DNA from: Candolleomyces eurysporus
Taxonomy: Eukaryota > Basidiomycota > Agaricomycetes > Agaricales > Psathyrellaceae
Direction of reading: 5' to 3'
NCBI GenBank assembly: GCA_027579435.1
Contig: JANBPK010001205.1
Location: forward strand, 1-64,000
Length of the DNA stretch: 64,000 nt
The notes under the pieces are model-generated. The model saw only the letters and a list, made by a program, of their open reading frames with translations, was not told the origin of the DNA and made no database searches. The position numbers and the translations under genes were made by a program. Of the stretch, positions 35,607 to 48,060 are shown piece by piece. Position 1 is the stretch's first letter, and every line of letters begins with the position of its first letter.

Positions 35607-36961
35607 TTAGGACAACTCGTTGGAGCGACCGATGAATTGGGATGTAAAGACGATATCGGGGGCAGTGACGGAGATCGGAAAGCGATTCGACTGATGGAAG
35701 CGGTTGAGGTTAAGCAATATTCGGTAGCCCTAAATGTGGGAATTGAAGATGGTGGTAAGCCCATGGAATGTTAAGGACTGGGAAGATGTGGGTGCGCACG
35801 CAAAATGTAAATGCAGGGCTTATCCAGCTAGTAAGTCGTTAAACGATTGAGTTTGGATCAATGACGATGATGCATGTGCACATACCAATATAAGACCTGG
35901 ACATATCCTGGAGGGCCGTATCTAAGAAGAATCACTTCTCCAAACAGGACCGCTACAGATGATAGCAATGAGTTTGTCGTAGACATAAAGGAGACAATAA
36001 ATAGAATGCACCAAAAAGTAGAAAGAATGCCCACGTCCCATCGCGCATTAGAAGTTGGAGGATGGGTATATCTCCCCATCCTTTTTTGACTGCTTTAAAG
36101 AACCTCCACACTGTGAGCCCAAACAGGAAGGTTTGAAAAGCAATTGGGGCACTTCTACACGGTATATAATAATGGTTAGAAGCAGGTATCAGATGTTGCT
36201 GTTGAGAGATACTTACATGGCGACCAACAAAGTTTTGGAAACCCGAGATACGGTACATAGGCCGTCGTATCCGAGATCTGACAGGCCCTTTATCCCAACA
36301 CTCATTGCAACCACCTCAGCAAGGTAGAGAACTCCGACCAGAGATCGAACCAGTCGGTTTCTGGGGTATAGAGCGAAGACTACCATGTTAGGATTATCAA
36401 TGAGATGTGCGCAGGATACAGAAGTGAGAATGTGCCGCTCACTTCGAAGGATCAGGACATAGTCAACCACAGAAATGATGAGGGTTGTTGCTACAGCTTG
36501 GTAGATGTCCCAAATGTAACACCCTTGCGTTGTATACGCAAACCTAAGCAATGGGTTTCCGGCGAAGAGGATAGATCTGTGCACACGTTAGAACGTCGAA
36601 GCCAGCCTAAGTGCCGGCGTACATCTGATATAGCACCGAGAAGTATCGTATAAAGAAGAAAATGAGCTTTGGAATTCTCCATGGAATGCTAGTGAACACG
36701 CTGAGTGCGACGAAGACGACGATCATTGAAAGAGACCCACGGCCATATCATTGCAACCTAAATCAGATCTGAGTTAGATCGTCCTCATCAAACAAATCAC
36801 TATGCCTAACTACCTCTTCGTCAAGAGTTAAAAGCAAGTCATAGATGAGGAAGACCGTGGAAGCAGCTGCAGCCCTATAATTAGGACCTTTTTCATCAAA
36901 GCACGAGAAACTCACTGTGGCTGTACCCAGCAACGTCACCAAGATGAAGGTCAACCGACAT
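35607..36961 (-). CDS. DUF6533 seven-transmembrane protein B1
   Basis: Ten-exon layout as in B2 (48061-49430), in inverted orientation. The short first exon encodes MSVDLHLGDVAGYSH. The DUF6533 motif follows as AAAASTVFLIYDLLLTLDEE, then VAMIWPIPWRIPK and FFFIRYFSVLYQIS. Further helices are FAYTTQGCYIWDIYQAV, LIISVVDYVLILR, RSLVGVLYLAEVVAMSVG, FQTFLFGLTVWRFF and DGTWAFFLLF. The C-terminus is FTFCGYRILLNLNRF followed by a polar tail of about 30 residues. All junctions keep frame with consensus borders, so the gene appears intact. DUF6533 proteins are multi-pass membrane proteins typical of Agaricomycetes and have no known function. Its flanks match those of B2 and B3 on the opposite strand. 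Confidence 0.8.
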
Positions 36962-37867
36962 GTTCTGTGCCTGACGTCCAATCAGAACCAGAGGTGATTT
37001 CTCGAGTCCTCAAACCCCACTCTTACCATTCGACCCAGGAGAAGGCGTGAATGAGGGAAAGACGGTCGTACCAAGCGCCGGCGACCAAGAAGTTCAAGCA
37101 ATGCCTCATGGTACAGGGGAGGCACACCTGAGATCCGGAACCGGGATGGTTATTCCACAGCACATTAGGCCCCTGTGTATGTATTAGAATTCAGTGCAGC
37201 TTCAGTGGACGCCTTGGGTGTAACGAATCCATTGCGGGATCGCGTCGCATGATGCTGTATCCCGTTCATGACGTTTCGGTAATTAATTTAACGGTTCATC
37301 TGGCATCAAAGTCCGCGTTTTGCCTAAACTCGTTTGCTGCGACCCCACATGGTCGTTATCTCACACCATGCTTGTGCTTACGCCTAAGAGGGGCAAAATT
37401 GTAGGATCAAAAAACCCCAGGGTCATAGGGTTTCTCGAGACCTGAGCCCATAGCCGTGCATGCGTGTACGTACAATCCATGTCTTCGCTGCGGAGGCAGA
37501 AGGATCGCGCCACTGTTGCTCTTCTATCGGCCGTTCTCCATTGAACTTGGATAAAAGGTTTTTTGAATACGATCAATGAACAGAGCAAACACCCGGGGTC
37601 CTGGCCTGCCCGCAAGGGCCATTATTTGATCAAGAGGAGAACTTGGTGAGCAGGTTGACATCGCCTCTGTGACCGTGAACTTCCCGACTAGGGCCTGAAT
37701 AGACGCCGGAGCGCCCGACAATAGACAAGCAGAGACGTTTTCTCGTCTTGAATTTTCATCTACGAGACCGAGCTCATAGTAGATCTCGTGATTGCGAACT
37801 TACCTGCAAATAGATAGCTAGCTAGTTTCAAGTCGGGACTCAGCAGAGTCGACTCTTACCACGCCCC
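36962..37867. other. Upstream region of B1, no other gene seen
   Basis: The first 350 bases correspond, in inverted orientation, to the upstream flanks of B2 and B3 (for example the segment around 37100-37160 against 47850-47930). Beyond that nothing is recognised. Confidence 0.5.
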
Positions 37868-38640
37868 TTGGATTTTGTTTCATTGGACTGGATCCAAGCC
37901 TTCATACTTATTGGTTTCTGCCTTTTTCCCCTCCTTCCCTCTTTCTGCTTGTGTCTCTGTATCCCTCTCTCATTCGTCGGCTGTCAATCTGATGATCCTC
38001 TAATCTACAGCGATTCTGCGAATATTACGATGTCTTATATCTCAGATGAATTCTCGACCCGTAACTCTGAGCCAACAATGCGGCCCACGCGTACACTCAG
38101 CTCTTTACTGGCAGCCAACGAAGGGACCGCAAAGAACTGGGATCTACGAGCTTCACTTGCTCAGATGCTGGTTTCCTTCTCCCCCACATTGCTATTGCTC
38201 GACCAAGTGGTATTAGCTTGATTCATCTCATGATCAACATCGTCTAGGTGCCTTTCCTATTCTCGCAGCTGTAGTATAAACTATCACCCCTCCGAGTCGT
38301 TCGGGAGCACTGGAAGGACCCACCACATCTCCATGGCACCCGCCGGACCCACACCTCTGCGTTCTCCCTTCCTCCGTGTATTGGCTGAGTCTTCCTGTAA
38401 TAACGAGAGCAAAATACTAGTACTGGGTTAGGATAAGCACCTCCATTCAATGCTTTCCAAGGTACTTGGATCCTCCCTGGCTCCAATAATAGCAACAACG
38501 GAGACGTTGATACTGACGGAACTAATGATGACCCCGTCGGAAGAACGGGGCACACCGCCTTCTCGCACGGATCAAGGTTTGAGTTGTATGATCCTCGTGG
38601 CGGTAATGGGATCCACGTTGTGAAATTATGGTGTACGGTG
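37868..38640 (+). CDS. Uncharacterised coding-like segment, gene limits unknown
   Basis: An open frame near 38029-38221 encodes MSYISDEFSTRNSEP and LSSLLAANEGTAKNWDLRAS. A second, at about 38434-38640, reads FQGTWILPGSNNSN, GRTGHTAFSHGSRFELYDPR and IHVVKLWCT, and is followed directly by a good donor (GTGAGTGG). Composition looks like real exons, but the pieces do not join into a complete gene, a start is not clear, and no family is recognised. It may be a gene fragment. Confidence 0.3.
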
Positions 38641-40191
38641 AGTGGCTCTTTTCCTTCCTTTCCAACTCAATTATTCACTCGCTCACTGTTTCGCCGTACG
38701 TCCCTCACTCCCTCGCTCGTCGCATCAGATTACTCAGTATCCTCTTCTCAAGATACTTCCCCATCCATCCTCGGTTCCATATCTCATTCCACGAAAAATT
38801 GATCTTCGAGTTATGATCATGACCAACCAGAGCTCACTCAATCGGGTCGGGTGTATACAAGGCATGTGCGTACTCCGAGGGCTCAGACTCGAAGGGGCTT
38901 GGTTAGACTCCTAGGCGTTGTTGTAGGTGAACTCAGGAGGGGGAGAAGGAAGAAGGCGACCAAGGGGGAAATCGCATTATGGAGAAGGTGGAGGACAATG
39001 CGAGACGGGTGTGGGTTGCTGAAGAATTGGGTACCGCTCTTGTTTTCTCTTGTTTTCTCTTTCCTTTCTCCTCGACTCGCTGTTTCATTTTAATTTGAAC
39101 AAGGCTTGCCTTGCTTTGCTACAGCATCGGAGGTATACGGCTCAGGCGTGTCCGTTGGAATATTGATTCACTATGAATACAAAAGAATTCATTGACTCTG
39201 AGGGTACCATTCAATTTGGTTATGTGTTTGAGGCGAATGCTCATTGCTTCCTGTACGCACAACTTACCATTGGATAAGATCCCAGTGAGTTTGCAACTTC
39301 CGTGTGGCTGTATCATCTGCTGCTATAATAAAGCTATCTTGGCATCACAATGCCGTCGTTTAGANCATCACACACACACACAGGAGCTGCTGAGAGGCTG
39401 GCTCAAAGCAATGCCGCTCTCTTAAACACGATTCATTGGTGCATGGCCCCTCCATAATCTCAGAAATGCTGACTTTCTCTTGTGACAGAAGTTATTGAGC
39501 CTCAATTCGACATGTACAATTCATTTTTCCAGCACTGCTTAATAAATCGAATGCATCCAAACCCTGTGGATTAAAGGTCAAGCGCGATGCGAGCATGCAG
39601 CTAGAACTCCGTATTGCCCGTACTCCACTTCGTACAATCCGGTCGTTGAATACTCAAATCTTACTACATCCCATCGTCAAAATACTCAAAACTGGCGCAG
39701 CTTGCATCTGAGCATATGAAGGCTCGAAGCAAGATGATACCAAAAAGCGAGGTAAACATGGCAGAATGCAGAAAAGACATACTGAGAAAGCCTGGTCAGA
39801 GAATGAGCTGCCGAGAAGTAAACAAGGATAAACTGATCGAGGACGTCTCTTTCGAATTACTTAGGGGTAGTCTAGTCCTGGCGCAAGGCCCACGCGAAGC
39901 AATGGTTTGGATAGCACTTGGAAACTGATCTTTTGAGTAGCGTGGTGGATACATTCCTGTCACCAAAAAGTTGTAACTGAAATAGCATTCAGGCTTTTTG
40001 ACCATACGTAGAAGTAAATAAGTAGGATTACATCAGTGTAATCAAACCGAAAATTAGTACAGGTACTGGGTTCAAAGGGACACATCAGGAATGATAAGAA
40101 AAATGATAACAGTATATGGGTACTGAAAGTGACTCAGAATATCTATACATAATATGACTGATAAACAGGAAACGACAGAACCCGAACACTC
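38641..40191. other. No gene recognised
   Basis: Short frames only. It contains a cttgttttct duplication near 39041-39062 and a CA run near 39368-39381 beside an N. Confidence 0.5.
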
Positions 40192-41484
40192 TCAATCACC
40201 CCTTAGAGCACCATTCGATACCTGGCTCGTTTGAGGACCAGAGTTCGATGGTACTCCGTACGACGGATCGTACGACTCAACGTCATCAGAATTGTCGGTG
40301 CGGTGATTGTTTCCAAAGTCAATGGGCCGCGAAATGACCATAGAACCGTCCTGAGCTAGAGGGGTCGTGACCCACGACCTGCCTGTAGTGATTCGGAAGA
40401 TGATCATATGTGGGGCAAGGGCCTACACATCGATGAGTCAGGTCTTTTATCCTTCTGAAAGGAGAGCGCATTATTTGAAGGGGACTCACAGAGAAGGAAT
40501 AAAACAACCCAGAGAACGTTAAAACCCCAACTTGAAACGCCGCCAAGCCAGCCGTTGAATTCAATGTTGGCTCCGCAGCCATAAAGGCCGCACATACAAT
40601 CCCAAAGACACTGAGTGGCAAGGCAGATTCAATCAGAATCGACACTGCACCTGTGTATACCTGCATATTCCGATCTACGAGAACCTTGGAGAAGTTCCTG
40701 CGTGCCACGATGAGGCGGTAGGAGATAAGACCTGTAATAAGGATGTTGGTGGCGACGGAGACAAAGATCCAGCTTAATTCGAAGGAGTAAGAGCCCCGGT
40801 AGCTATTGGGTCTTTGAGTTGCGAGGTTGGCAATTCCCAGCGCTATTTAGCGTCGACCGTTAGGATGATGATCATTGGGCGTTGGGATAAGCATTGACTT
40901 ACCGACGGATGCGAGATAAGTGAGTCCAGGGAATATCACAACCCATCGACGGTGAATCCACATGATATAGCATCGATAAAGCTGTTGATATTCAATTCGT
41001 GTCTGGGTCAGTCAACTGTCCACTGTTGAGCGAGGTAAATGTAACATACTAGTAATGCATCTCCGATAAACATTACGATCGCCATCGAACCTGCACTCAC
41101 AAACTTCTCCCACACCAACCCATACTTTTTCACGACCTTGAAAAAGTCCTTGATATCAGTAGTCTCCAGGAAATTTCGAAGATTCCATGCACAGTCGAGC
41201 GATGCGGTGAGAATCGTTAGGGAGGTGATCAGAAAGCTGATAAAAATGTATTTAGCGCGGCCTTTGCGGAGCTCAGGTGGTGTCTCGAGGAATATCGATA
41301 GGCCATAGAGGGCCATGAAGACGTGTATGCCTGGGTTTAACAGAGGTTTGGGAAATGTGAGCTGTGGTTCGGATCCATGCGAGAGATAGACAAGCGCACC
41401 AACTTCAGCCATCGTCATACTTCCGTTCGCATGTAGACCACGCGCTGCAACAAGATACACATGGGCAACATCAATATTCGACAT
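40192..41484 (-). CDS. Family A seven-transmembrane protein A7, 342 aa
   Basis: Exons 41484-41400, 41330-41050, 40981-40903, 40842-40490 and 40422-40192 join in phase with the same intron positions as A6. Start MSNIDVAHVYLVAARGLHAN. The family motifs are HVFMALYGLSIFLETPPEL, LYRCYIMWIHRRWVVIFPG, VYTGAVSILIESALPLSVFG, GLFYSFS and ALAPHMIIFRITTGRSWV. The tail is short and rich in Ser, Asp and Asn. It is clearly diverged from the array copies, so it is an older paralogue or separate subfamily. Seven membrane segments; receptor-like, ligand unknown. A TATATATAA element lies about 106 bp upstream (41590-41598, minus strand). Confidence 0.85.
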
Positions 41485-41589
41485 AGGTGAGCGAGCTTGC
41501 AGGACCACAAAGCGGAAGGTTGAGATGTGTGAGATCTCTGAGAGAAAGTCTGGAGGTTCTGGTGTTGGGAGAGGGACTTAGTGTCGGGC

Positions 41590-41598
41590 TATATATAA
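41590..41598 (-). promoter_or_regulatory. TATA box of A7
   Basis: TTATATATA on the minus strand, about 106 bp before the start codon of A7. Confidence 0.5.
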
Positions 41599-42297
41599 GT
41601 ACCTATTCGATTTCGGCGCTTCGCCCAACTTCAATGGTCCTAAGACCCTGACAGCTATTTGAAGTCTCATTCGAAAGCAAATGCACCAGTTGCACGATAA
41701 GACTAGGACATGCGCGCTGGGTAAATCGAACTGTGGGTACTCTAATGCCCGAGCTTGTGGGTCCGTATCTCACAGTTGTTCGGAGCGCCCGGGGTGATTT
41801 GCACGGTGCGTATCATTGCTATTTGATCGGCTGTACGCAGCTTTCCCTTTTCTAAGTCCCAGAGTCCGAAGAGATCGACCTAAACATGACCTAGGCACGA
41901 TGCTCGTGATATGCCGAGTACGTGGATCCATGTAGCAGAGCACATTACGTCAAGCTTTCGTACCAATCCGTCTTGAGCTAAGCCCTCTACCAAAAACTAT
42001 ATCCTTTCTGGCTCACCCCTCTTAATGGACAACTTCCTCTCCGACCTTTCATCTAAACCTCTCGCCTTGTGGCTCAGATTGATTGTGATGTGTTCCTTCA
42101 TCTAGTTTCCCTATTCCTCCAGATATGCACAGATCAATGGTCTGATAAGATCAGATTGTGCCCACCAATTTTCTTCTATATCACGATAACCACCGCACAG
42201 AGCTTTCCTCAGCATCCGACTTACCATCNATTATTCGGTCAAGGTAAGCCTGGCATTAAACCAAACCGTCCTGTCTCGATTTCACGATCAACGTTTC

Positions 42298-44162
42298 ACA
42301 GCCATCAGCTCTATGAAACGGGGCGACCCATCGTTCTGTGTAAAGTAGGAGAGCTCTCACCCGATGTTCTGCGCACTATTTTTGCCATATTCAAAGCCAT
42401 GTGTAGAGACGAGTATGGGGGCCGTACTTGTAACCTCGAGGAGACTTGAAGTGGATGACTATCACTCTTGTATCGCGATCCTGGCGCGCTATTGAACTCG
42501 ACTACGCCCAGCTATGCACCATCCGAATATCAGAATTCACCCCCCAAGCAGTCGAATTCTTCCAGATTCAACTCAAGAGAACCAAGTCCGCACTACTGGA
42601 GATCTACGTTAGCGTTACGGATGAGGAGGAGCTGGACGACAACCAAAACGCCCTCTCGGGCTGGAGGATCACCTGCCAGCTCATCTCGGACTTTGTCCCC
42701 CACATACGATTTCTCTACGTGCGAGGAAGTACCCATTATGTCGGGGCCTTCCTTCAAGACCTAAAGCATTGTGCTAAGCACCTCGAATCATGTACAGTCG
42801 AATCACGATGTCCAATTCCTTCCAACATTTTTGCAGGCAGTGTCCCAAAGCTCCGGCATCTCACGCTTGATGAGTGCAAGGAGGTTCCTTGGGATACCGC
42901 CCTATTCCAAAGTGGACGACTCTCCGAACACATAGCCGATCGAGAAAACGGAGGAAAGCTCTCCTTACCCCAAGTGCACACCAAACTGCTCCCCCTCGGA
43001 GCTCGACTCACATCGCTGTCCGTCAGCTATGTGCTCACGCAGTGCGATCGTGTAGTTCAACCATCAAGTAACCCGATGCTTGAGCTCCCTTCCCTGGAAA
43101 GCCTTGATATCGCCGGAACTATAGCAACTGTCGCTTCCTTCCTTCGATCCATTCACATTCCACGGGCTGCAACCATTAGCGTCAACGGTACCGTGCACCG
43201 GTGTCGCATGGAACGTCCCAAATCTCGAATTTCTTCGGTCATTCACTCCATCGCGCAGGCAAGATCTTCCTATCCCCTCCAGCTCACCCACCTATGGATA
43301 TCCTCTATAAATTCCACCACTCAAGCAATTCTGCCTTACATGATTAGAGGTTGGATACAGGGCGATGAAGGGCCACCAGGGGACTGGCCTCACCAGATTA
43401 CTCCCTCCAATATCGAACCAATCATCGACTTCTAACTCGATTAGGCAGATGGACATAGCCTACAACGGCCTAGTAGTAGTCGGTATGAGAGGCGGTCACA
43501 CTACCACCCATTCTGTCTCTCCGACTCGTGTTCGGGCTCTCCCACCTCATTTCATTGAGTATGTCCGCTTGAGCATGTCCGCGATGTATCTGAGTTTGGA
43601 GGTTGACAGGAGATTTTGGAAGGACATTGCATCTCTACCGCGTCTTGCCATGATGGACATCCAAGGGTTCGATGTTCCCTCCTTCACGCATTACCTAGAA
43701 ATGGACTCGGTCGCAATCGAGCTGGGGCAGGCTTCCGAAACTGACATGGACATTGACGATGGCGCACCCGGTACAACTGATGAACCCTCAAAAACACCCA
43801 CACGACAATTCACTGCCTTGAACTTCCTTGTGATTAAAATCGACAAACAGACGTTACAGACTCAGAATCAGAACGTCGTCCGGTTTATCCAGATCCTACT
43901 CAAGAATGCCCGGTTACGCGAAGAATTTGGGTTCCCCCTCGAGTCTGTCGATTTCGGCACAAATTCTTTGCACATTGTCACCCCGGTGATGTTAGAGGCC
44001 TTTCAAGTATATGTACAGGAGATGAATGGGCTGACTGAATATCGTCGTAGAGCTTCTGAAAGTCGTATTGAGCTTCAAAAGGTGCCACGAGTTGATAGGC
44101 CTTACGATTGGACATTACATTTACCTTTGACGTTGTCGGGTGGAGATGGTTCGGGTTCGTAA
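42298..44162 (+). CDS. F-box protein, interrupted by one frameshift
   Basis: The N-terminal part carries an F-box (VGELSPDVLRTIFAIF, then after the break WMTITLVSRSWRAIELDYAQ), the adaptor domain that binds Skp1 in SCF ubiquitin ligases. The following 500 residues are leucine-rich and F-box-like in the mushroom style (IPSNIFAGSVPKLRHLTLDE, LTSLSVSYVLTQ, LPSLESLDIAG). Between the open frames ending near 42449 and beginning near 42446 there is a one-base shift, with stops in both frames within 20 bases and no room for an intron. A second apparent break (43350-43458) is well explained by an intron with branch-like CTAAC and acceptor ATAG, joining MIR to AYNGLVVVGMRGG. The start is unresolved because the 5' part contains an N (42229). 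It may be a recent pseudogene or carry a base error. Confidence 0.6.
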
Positions 44163-44280
44163 TGTGTATATAGCTAGATTCGTATAAGTATGACCTAAGT
44201 CGTTATGCTATTTCATCAGACAAGTATGGTACGGGTGGATCGCTGGCTTTATGGGTGAAATAAGTCCGAAAGTCTGCTAG

Positions 44281-45781
44281 TTAAGTCGAAACCCCATTCA
44301 CGTCGAATCGTTGACTCTTCAAACTCAATATAACCCAATGCAACATGGCTAGTTCCCTCCTCTTCCTTTTTTCCTCTTTCCAATCTCCAATCATTTCGCC
44401 TCTACCAGGAGTGGGGAGTGACTCGGTTGCGTACTCGAACCTCACTTCAACACCAATTCTATCGGTCCATCCCCAGACCCTGGCCTTCAGTTCAAATCTA
44501 TCATTGTCTGCGCCTTGGGGATTCAATTCGCGGAAGACATAAGTCGGCGGAACCTTCCCTCCGTTATCCTCTACGGACAAAGGTGTGAGCGGTACAAGTT
44601 CGTAGATCCAAAAGTACCACTCTCCCTCCGTTGACGCTGTACTTTTTGATGTTGGCCGAACCCGGAGCGTAGACAATAAGAACCTCGTTTTAGCAGGCCT
44701 CGAGCTCTCAACAATGGCGTTAGCATTGGTAGCAGTTTCGTTACTCGCTCGACCCATGTCGGTGTTCCCCTCCGAGTCACCATGGCTGTTAGGGATACAG
44801 AACATCCAATCGCTCCTCTCGACATCGGGGAACCTTACGGTCTCGTGGATCTCCCACNTTTTGAGCGTGGGGGAGCGTAGAAATCATTTGGGTTGCACGA
44901 GCACTAGCAGTTGAAGAGGCGGACGTATTTTTAAAACCCTGAGGGACCGAGAGTGTTGAGGGAGTGATAGATAGTTCGGGATACCTTTGACGGAGGACGG
45001 TCCACCATTGAACGTGCGGTGCGATTATATTGAGAGTCGTTGAGTCATGTGCCCCTGGGTTCGAATTCCTCATTGCCTCTGCGACTCCTTGTGAAAGAAT
45101 CAACACACCAGGCACTCGAGATTGAGGGGCCACGGAGTTTTCAGACCCATCTCCACCAAATTCAACCTTTTCAGAGAGGAACTCGGTTATCATCGTCTCC
45201 GTCGGATTTTGACCAAGGCACCTCCGGGTCCACGCTCCACAATGAATTGTACCGTCGTTGCTCACAAACGTCCAGCGAACTAGAGCAACAGCACTTGCGC
45301 TGACATCCATGTATTCAGTTTTGTGTGTTTCCGCCTGAGTTTGAGTGTGAGTGGAGTGGTACGGAAGTCTGGAGAATCCTGTGGATGGGCCATAGCTCTG
45401 ATGACTTCCGTTAAACATCGTTGGAGGGTTCACTCCCACAGAAAAACGAGGAAGGGGTGTGTATGAGACGGCCGATTGCTGGAAATTCATGCCGTTCCAC
45501 TGTTCATCCGGAGTCCAAGTCGTAGTAGAAGGGCCAGAAGCTGGGCTGGAAGCAGGGAGAAAGGAGACTGAAGGTCCAAGGATGGCCTGACGAGCTCGAG
45601 TCCACGGTCCCTCGCGCAATAGCTCCTCAATCCTCATTTGCTGCTTCCTGTCCCAGCCAACTTGAAGCAACGGAGCAAGACTCTCCTTCGTTGGCTGATG
45701 AGGGGAGAGATAGAGGTAACGAGGCATATTGCGAGCAAGCATAGCTATGCGCTCAGGAATCAGCGTGTCTAAATCAGCCAT
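44281..45781 (-). CDS. Intronless protein of about 499 aa, unknown function
   Basis: A single exon, open over 1,500 bases once the N at 44858 is treated as an extra base; the frame otherwise breaks exactly there. The start at 45781 has a textbook context (accaccATGg) and a TATTTAAA element 38 bp upstream. The sequence starts MADLDTLIPERIAMLARNMP, continues with EGPWTRARQAILGPS, a Ser/Thr/Pro-rich linker, VRWTFVSNDGTIHCGAWTRR, KWEIHETVRFPDVERSDWMF, WYFWIYELVPLTPL, and RVWGWTDRIGVEVRFEYATE. It has no signal peptide or membrane helix. No known domain is recognised. The aromatic-rich second half looks like a beta-rich fold. Confidence 0.6.
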
Positions 45782-45818
45782 GGTGGTTGAGGTATGCAGA
45801 TGATGAATTCTACGACCC

Positions 45819-45826
45819 TTTAAATA
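45819..45826 (-). promoter_or_regulatory. TATA-like element of the intronless gene
   Basis: TATTTAAA on the minus strand, 38 bp before the chosen start codon, supporting that start over an upstream in-frame codon at 45856. Confidence 0.5.
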
Positions 45827-45856
45827 GGTACACGGTACGGTGGCTTTGAGGGCCAC

Positions 45857-47319
45857 GTCCGGGCCGCGAAATATACTTGTCCATCAAGCACAATGGGAGG
45901 ACCGTTATAACTGTGCGTCCTTTGTCAGTGAACAAGGCCTCTTGCAGAAAATCTGGTGCTTGGGCTTGTGTGACACTTTCTGGCGCCGTCGTCGTCAGGC
46001 AGGCGACGGTACTGTCGCACTCCAATTTTTTGCAAACAATCACCCCCTCACCAGGAGTCGGTGAACAAAGGAGTCGCGATGACATTGATATCGGGTGCTT
46101 GGCTGCCTTCCCAATTCCCAGTACATGATCTCGCCATTTTGAATCGTCGAGGAGGGGAGGAGCTCTTATTCCTCATGTTGGCACAAGGTTCGAACAGGTG
46201 CCAGGAAACGAGTGCATATGGATTTGGTTGCGGTCAAAGCAAGGAATCAGTACTCAGTGACTAATGCTTTTTTCTCGCGAATCGTACAGCCACGCCGACT
46301 GCCATCATCGGGGCTCTCCCGGCTCAATCCCTGCCTATCATGTCACGATTCATTTACAGTTACAACTACCATCGCAGATCGCAGATTTTAGAAGAAAACA
46401 AACCCGCCGCTACTGTCATCCGAATCAGGGATGACGAGCCGATCATGGAGGTCCATGCGCCTGCCGGGTGCGGCGAGACCGTGACTACCATCGCTGGGAC
46501 CGGATGTTGAAGGAGGTGGAAGATTTTGATTTCAGTCTTCCTGGCGCCACGTTCCATTTCTAGAGGATGTCCCCAGCCCACCCGCCGCACGCTCTATCAA
46601 CACCATCCCATCGCTTACCAGCTCGCCGTGTTCAACCCTGAGCTGGAACCCCTGATCCAGAACCCCTGATCCCGAATGTCGCCAAGCGGAATCCGATGAT
46701 TCTGCCCTGGCGGCTCCTTTCAAAGCTCTCGGGGAGTTAGAGGGTGTACGGAACCGGTTGGAGATCAGGAGTACTGATGAAGAGGCATGACGCTGGGGAT
46801 CAGTAAAAGGCTCAGATTTGCATCCTCGATCATTCACAATCCTTCCTTGTCTCGTCGCAGACGTTTCTTTAGGGCGATTTATGAGTGTGAGAGTCAATTT
46901 TACCTCGTACCGCGGCGACTATTAACGGTCACGGAAAGTCAAATGGAGGAGATGAGTGACGGGGAAAGACCTTCGTTGACGGGACAAAAGGACACATCCT
47001 GCACGTCTTTGCCTTTATCTGACACATCGACAACCTTTATGACGACTTCCCGCAAACTCCTGGATAGGCTCCTTTGTCATCTTTCACCAGCTTAAGCATT
47101 CATTACCCTTCGCCTCCCTGAACTAGCTCTATATACAGAATATGCGATCTTGCCTAAGGTTTACCGCCGAGTGATGATTGGCGTGCATTTTTGCGTGGGG
47201 CGTTTCCTTGCGTGTGTCGATGGCGATTTCCGCCGCCCTGAGTTGTCTGGCTGGACGAGTCCCGGGCAGGGAAGTTGAGCAATCGCGGCATCCATGCTCT
47301 GCCTGTCCTTTTTTCCCAT
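45857..47319. other. Unresolved region with coding-like fragments
   Basis: On the plus strand, HDLAILNRRGGEELLFLMLA can be joined across an intron (about 46187-46289) to ATPTAIIGALPAQSLPIMSR and IRIRDDEPIMEVHAPAG, ending near 46510. On the minus strand a competing frame (46085-45810) reads SPTPGEGVIVCKKLECDST. Neither is long enough or familiar enough to call. A gene may be present, but its strand and limits are not clear. Confidence 0.25.
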
Positions 47320-48060
47320 TCCTATACCACCGTCCCTTCATTTATTCATTTTCTAGCGCTCTGAGATCGAACCAAAGGGAGACTGGTTCAGATATAGGCT
47401 AAATATGCCATGCTGAGCTGCAAGATGAAGCTACTCTCGCTTCTATTCAAACCCGAGTCACGCTGAGCATCCTCTTCATCAAATGATGGCCCTTGTGGGC
47501 ATACCCGGACACTGGCTGTTTGCGCTGCTCGTTTAAAGCAATTTTCATGCAAGTTCAGTGGAGGACTAGCTATCGGAGAGCAGCAGTGGCCCAATCGCTC
47601 TGCCTCCGCAACGAAGACGTAGATAACAAGCACGAGTCAGAAATCAGAAACATGATATGAGATAACGACCATGTGATGTCGCAGCAAACGAGATGAGGGA
47701 AAACATGGACTTCGATACCAAACGAACCATTCAATTAATTATGCGAAACGTCCTGCATGAGATACAGCATCATGCGAGGCGGTTCCGCCATGAATCTGTT
47801 ACACTCAGAACGTTTACTGAGAGCGCGCTGAGTTCTAATACATATCCAGGGGCCTACCGTGCCGTGGAATAATCATTTCGGTTCTGAAACTCAGGTGTGC
47901 CTCGCCCGTCCCATGAGGCACTGCTTGAACTTCTTGGTCACCGGCTCCTGGGACTTCTTTCTTTCCCTCATTCACGTCTTCTGCCGGGTCGAATGGTAAG
48001 GGTAGTGTTTGAGGACTCAAGAAATTGCCTCTGGTTCTGATTAGATGCCAGGCACAGGAG

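Noticed and set aside
43350..43458. Second frameshift in the F-box gene
   Set aside because: A 109-base intron with a CTAAC branch-like element and ATAG acceptor restores the phase exactly, so no frameshift is needed.
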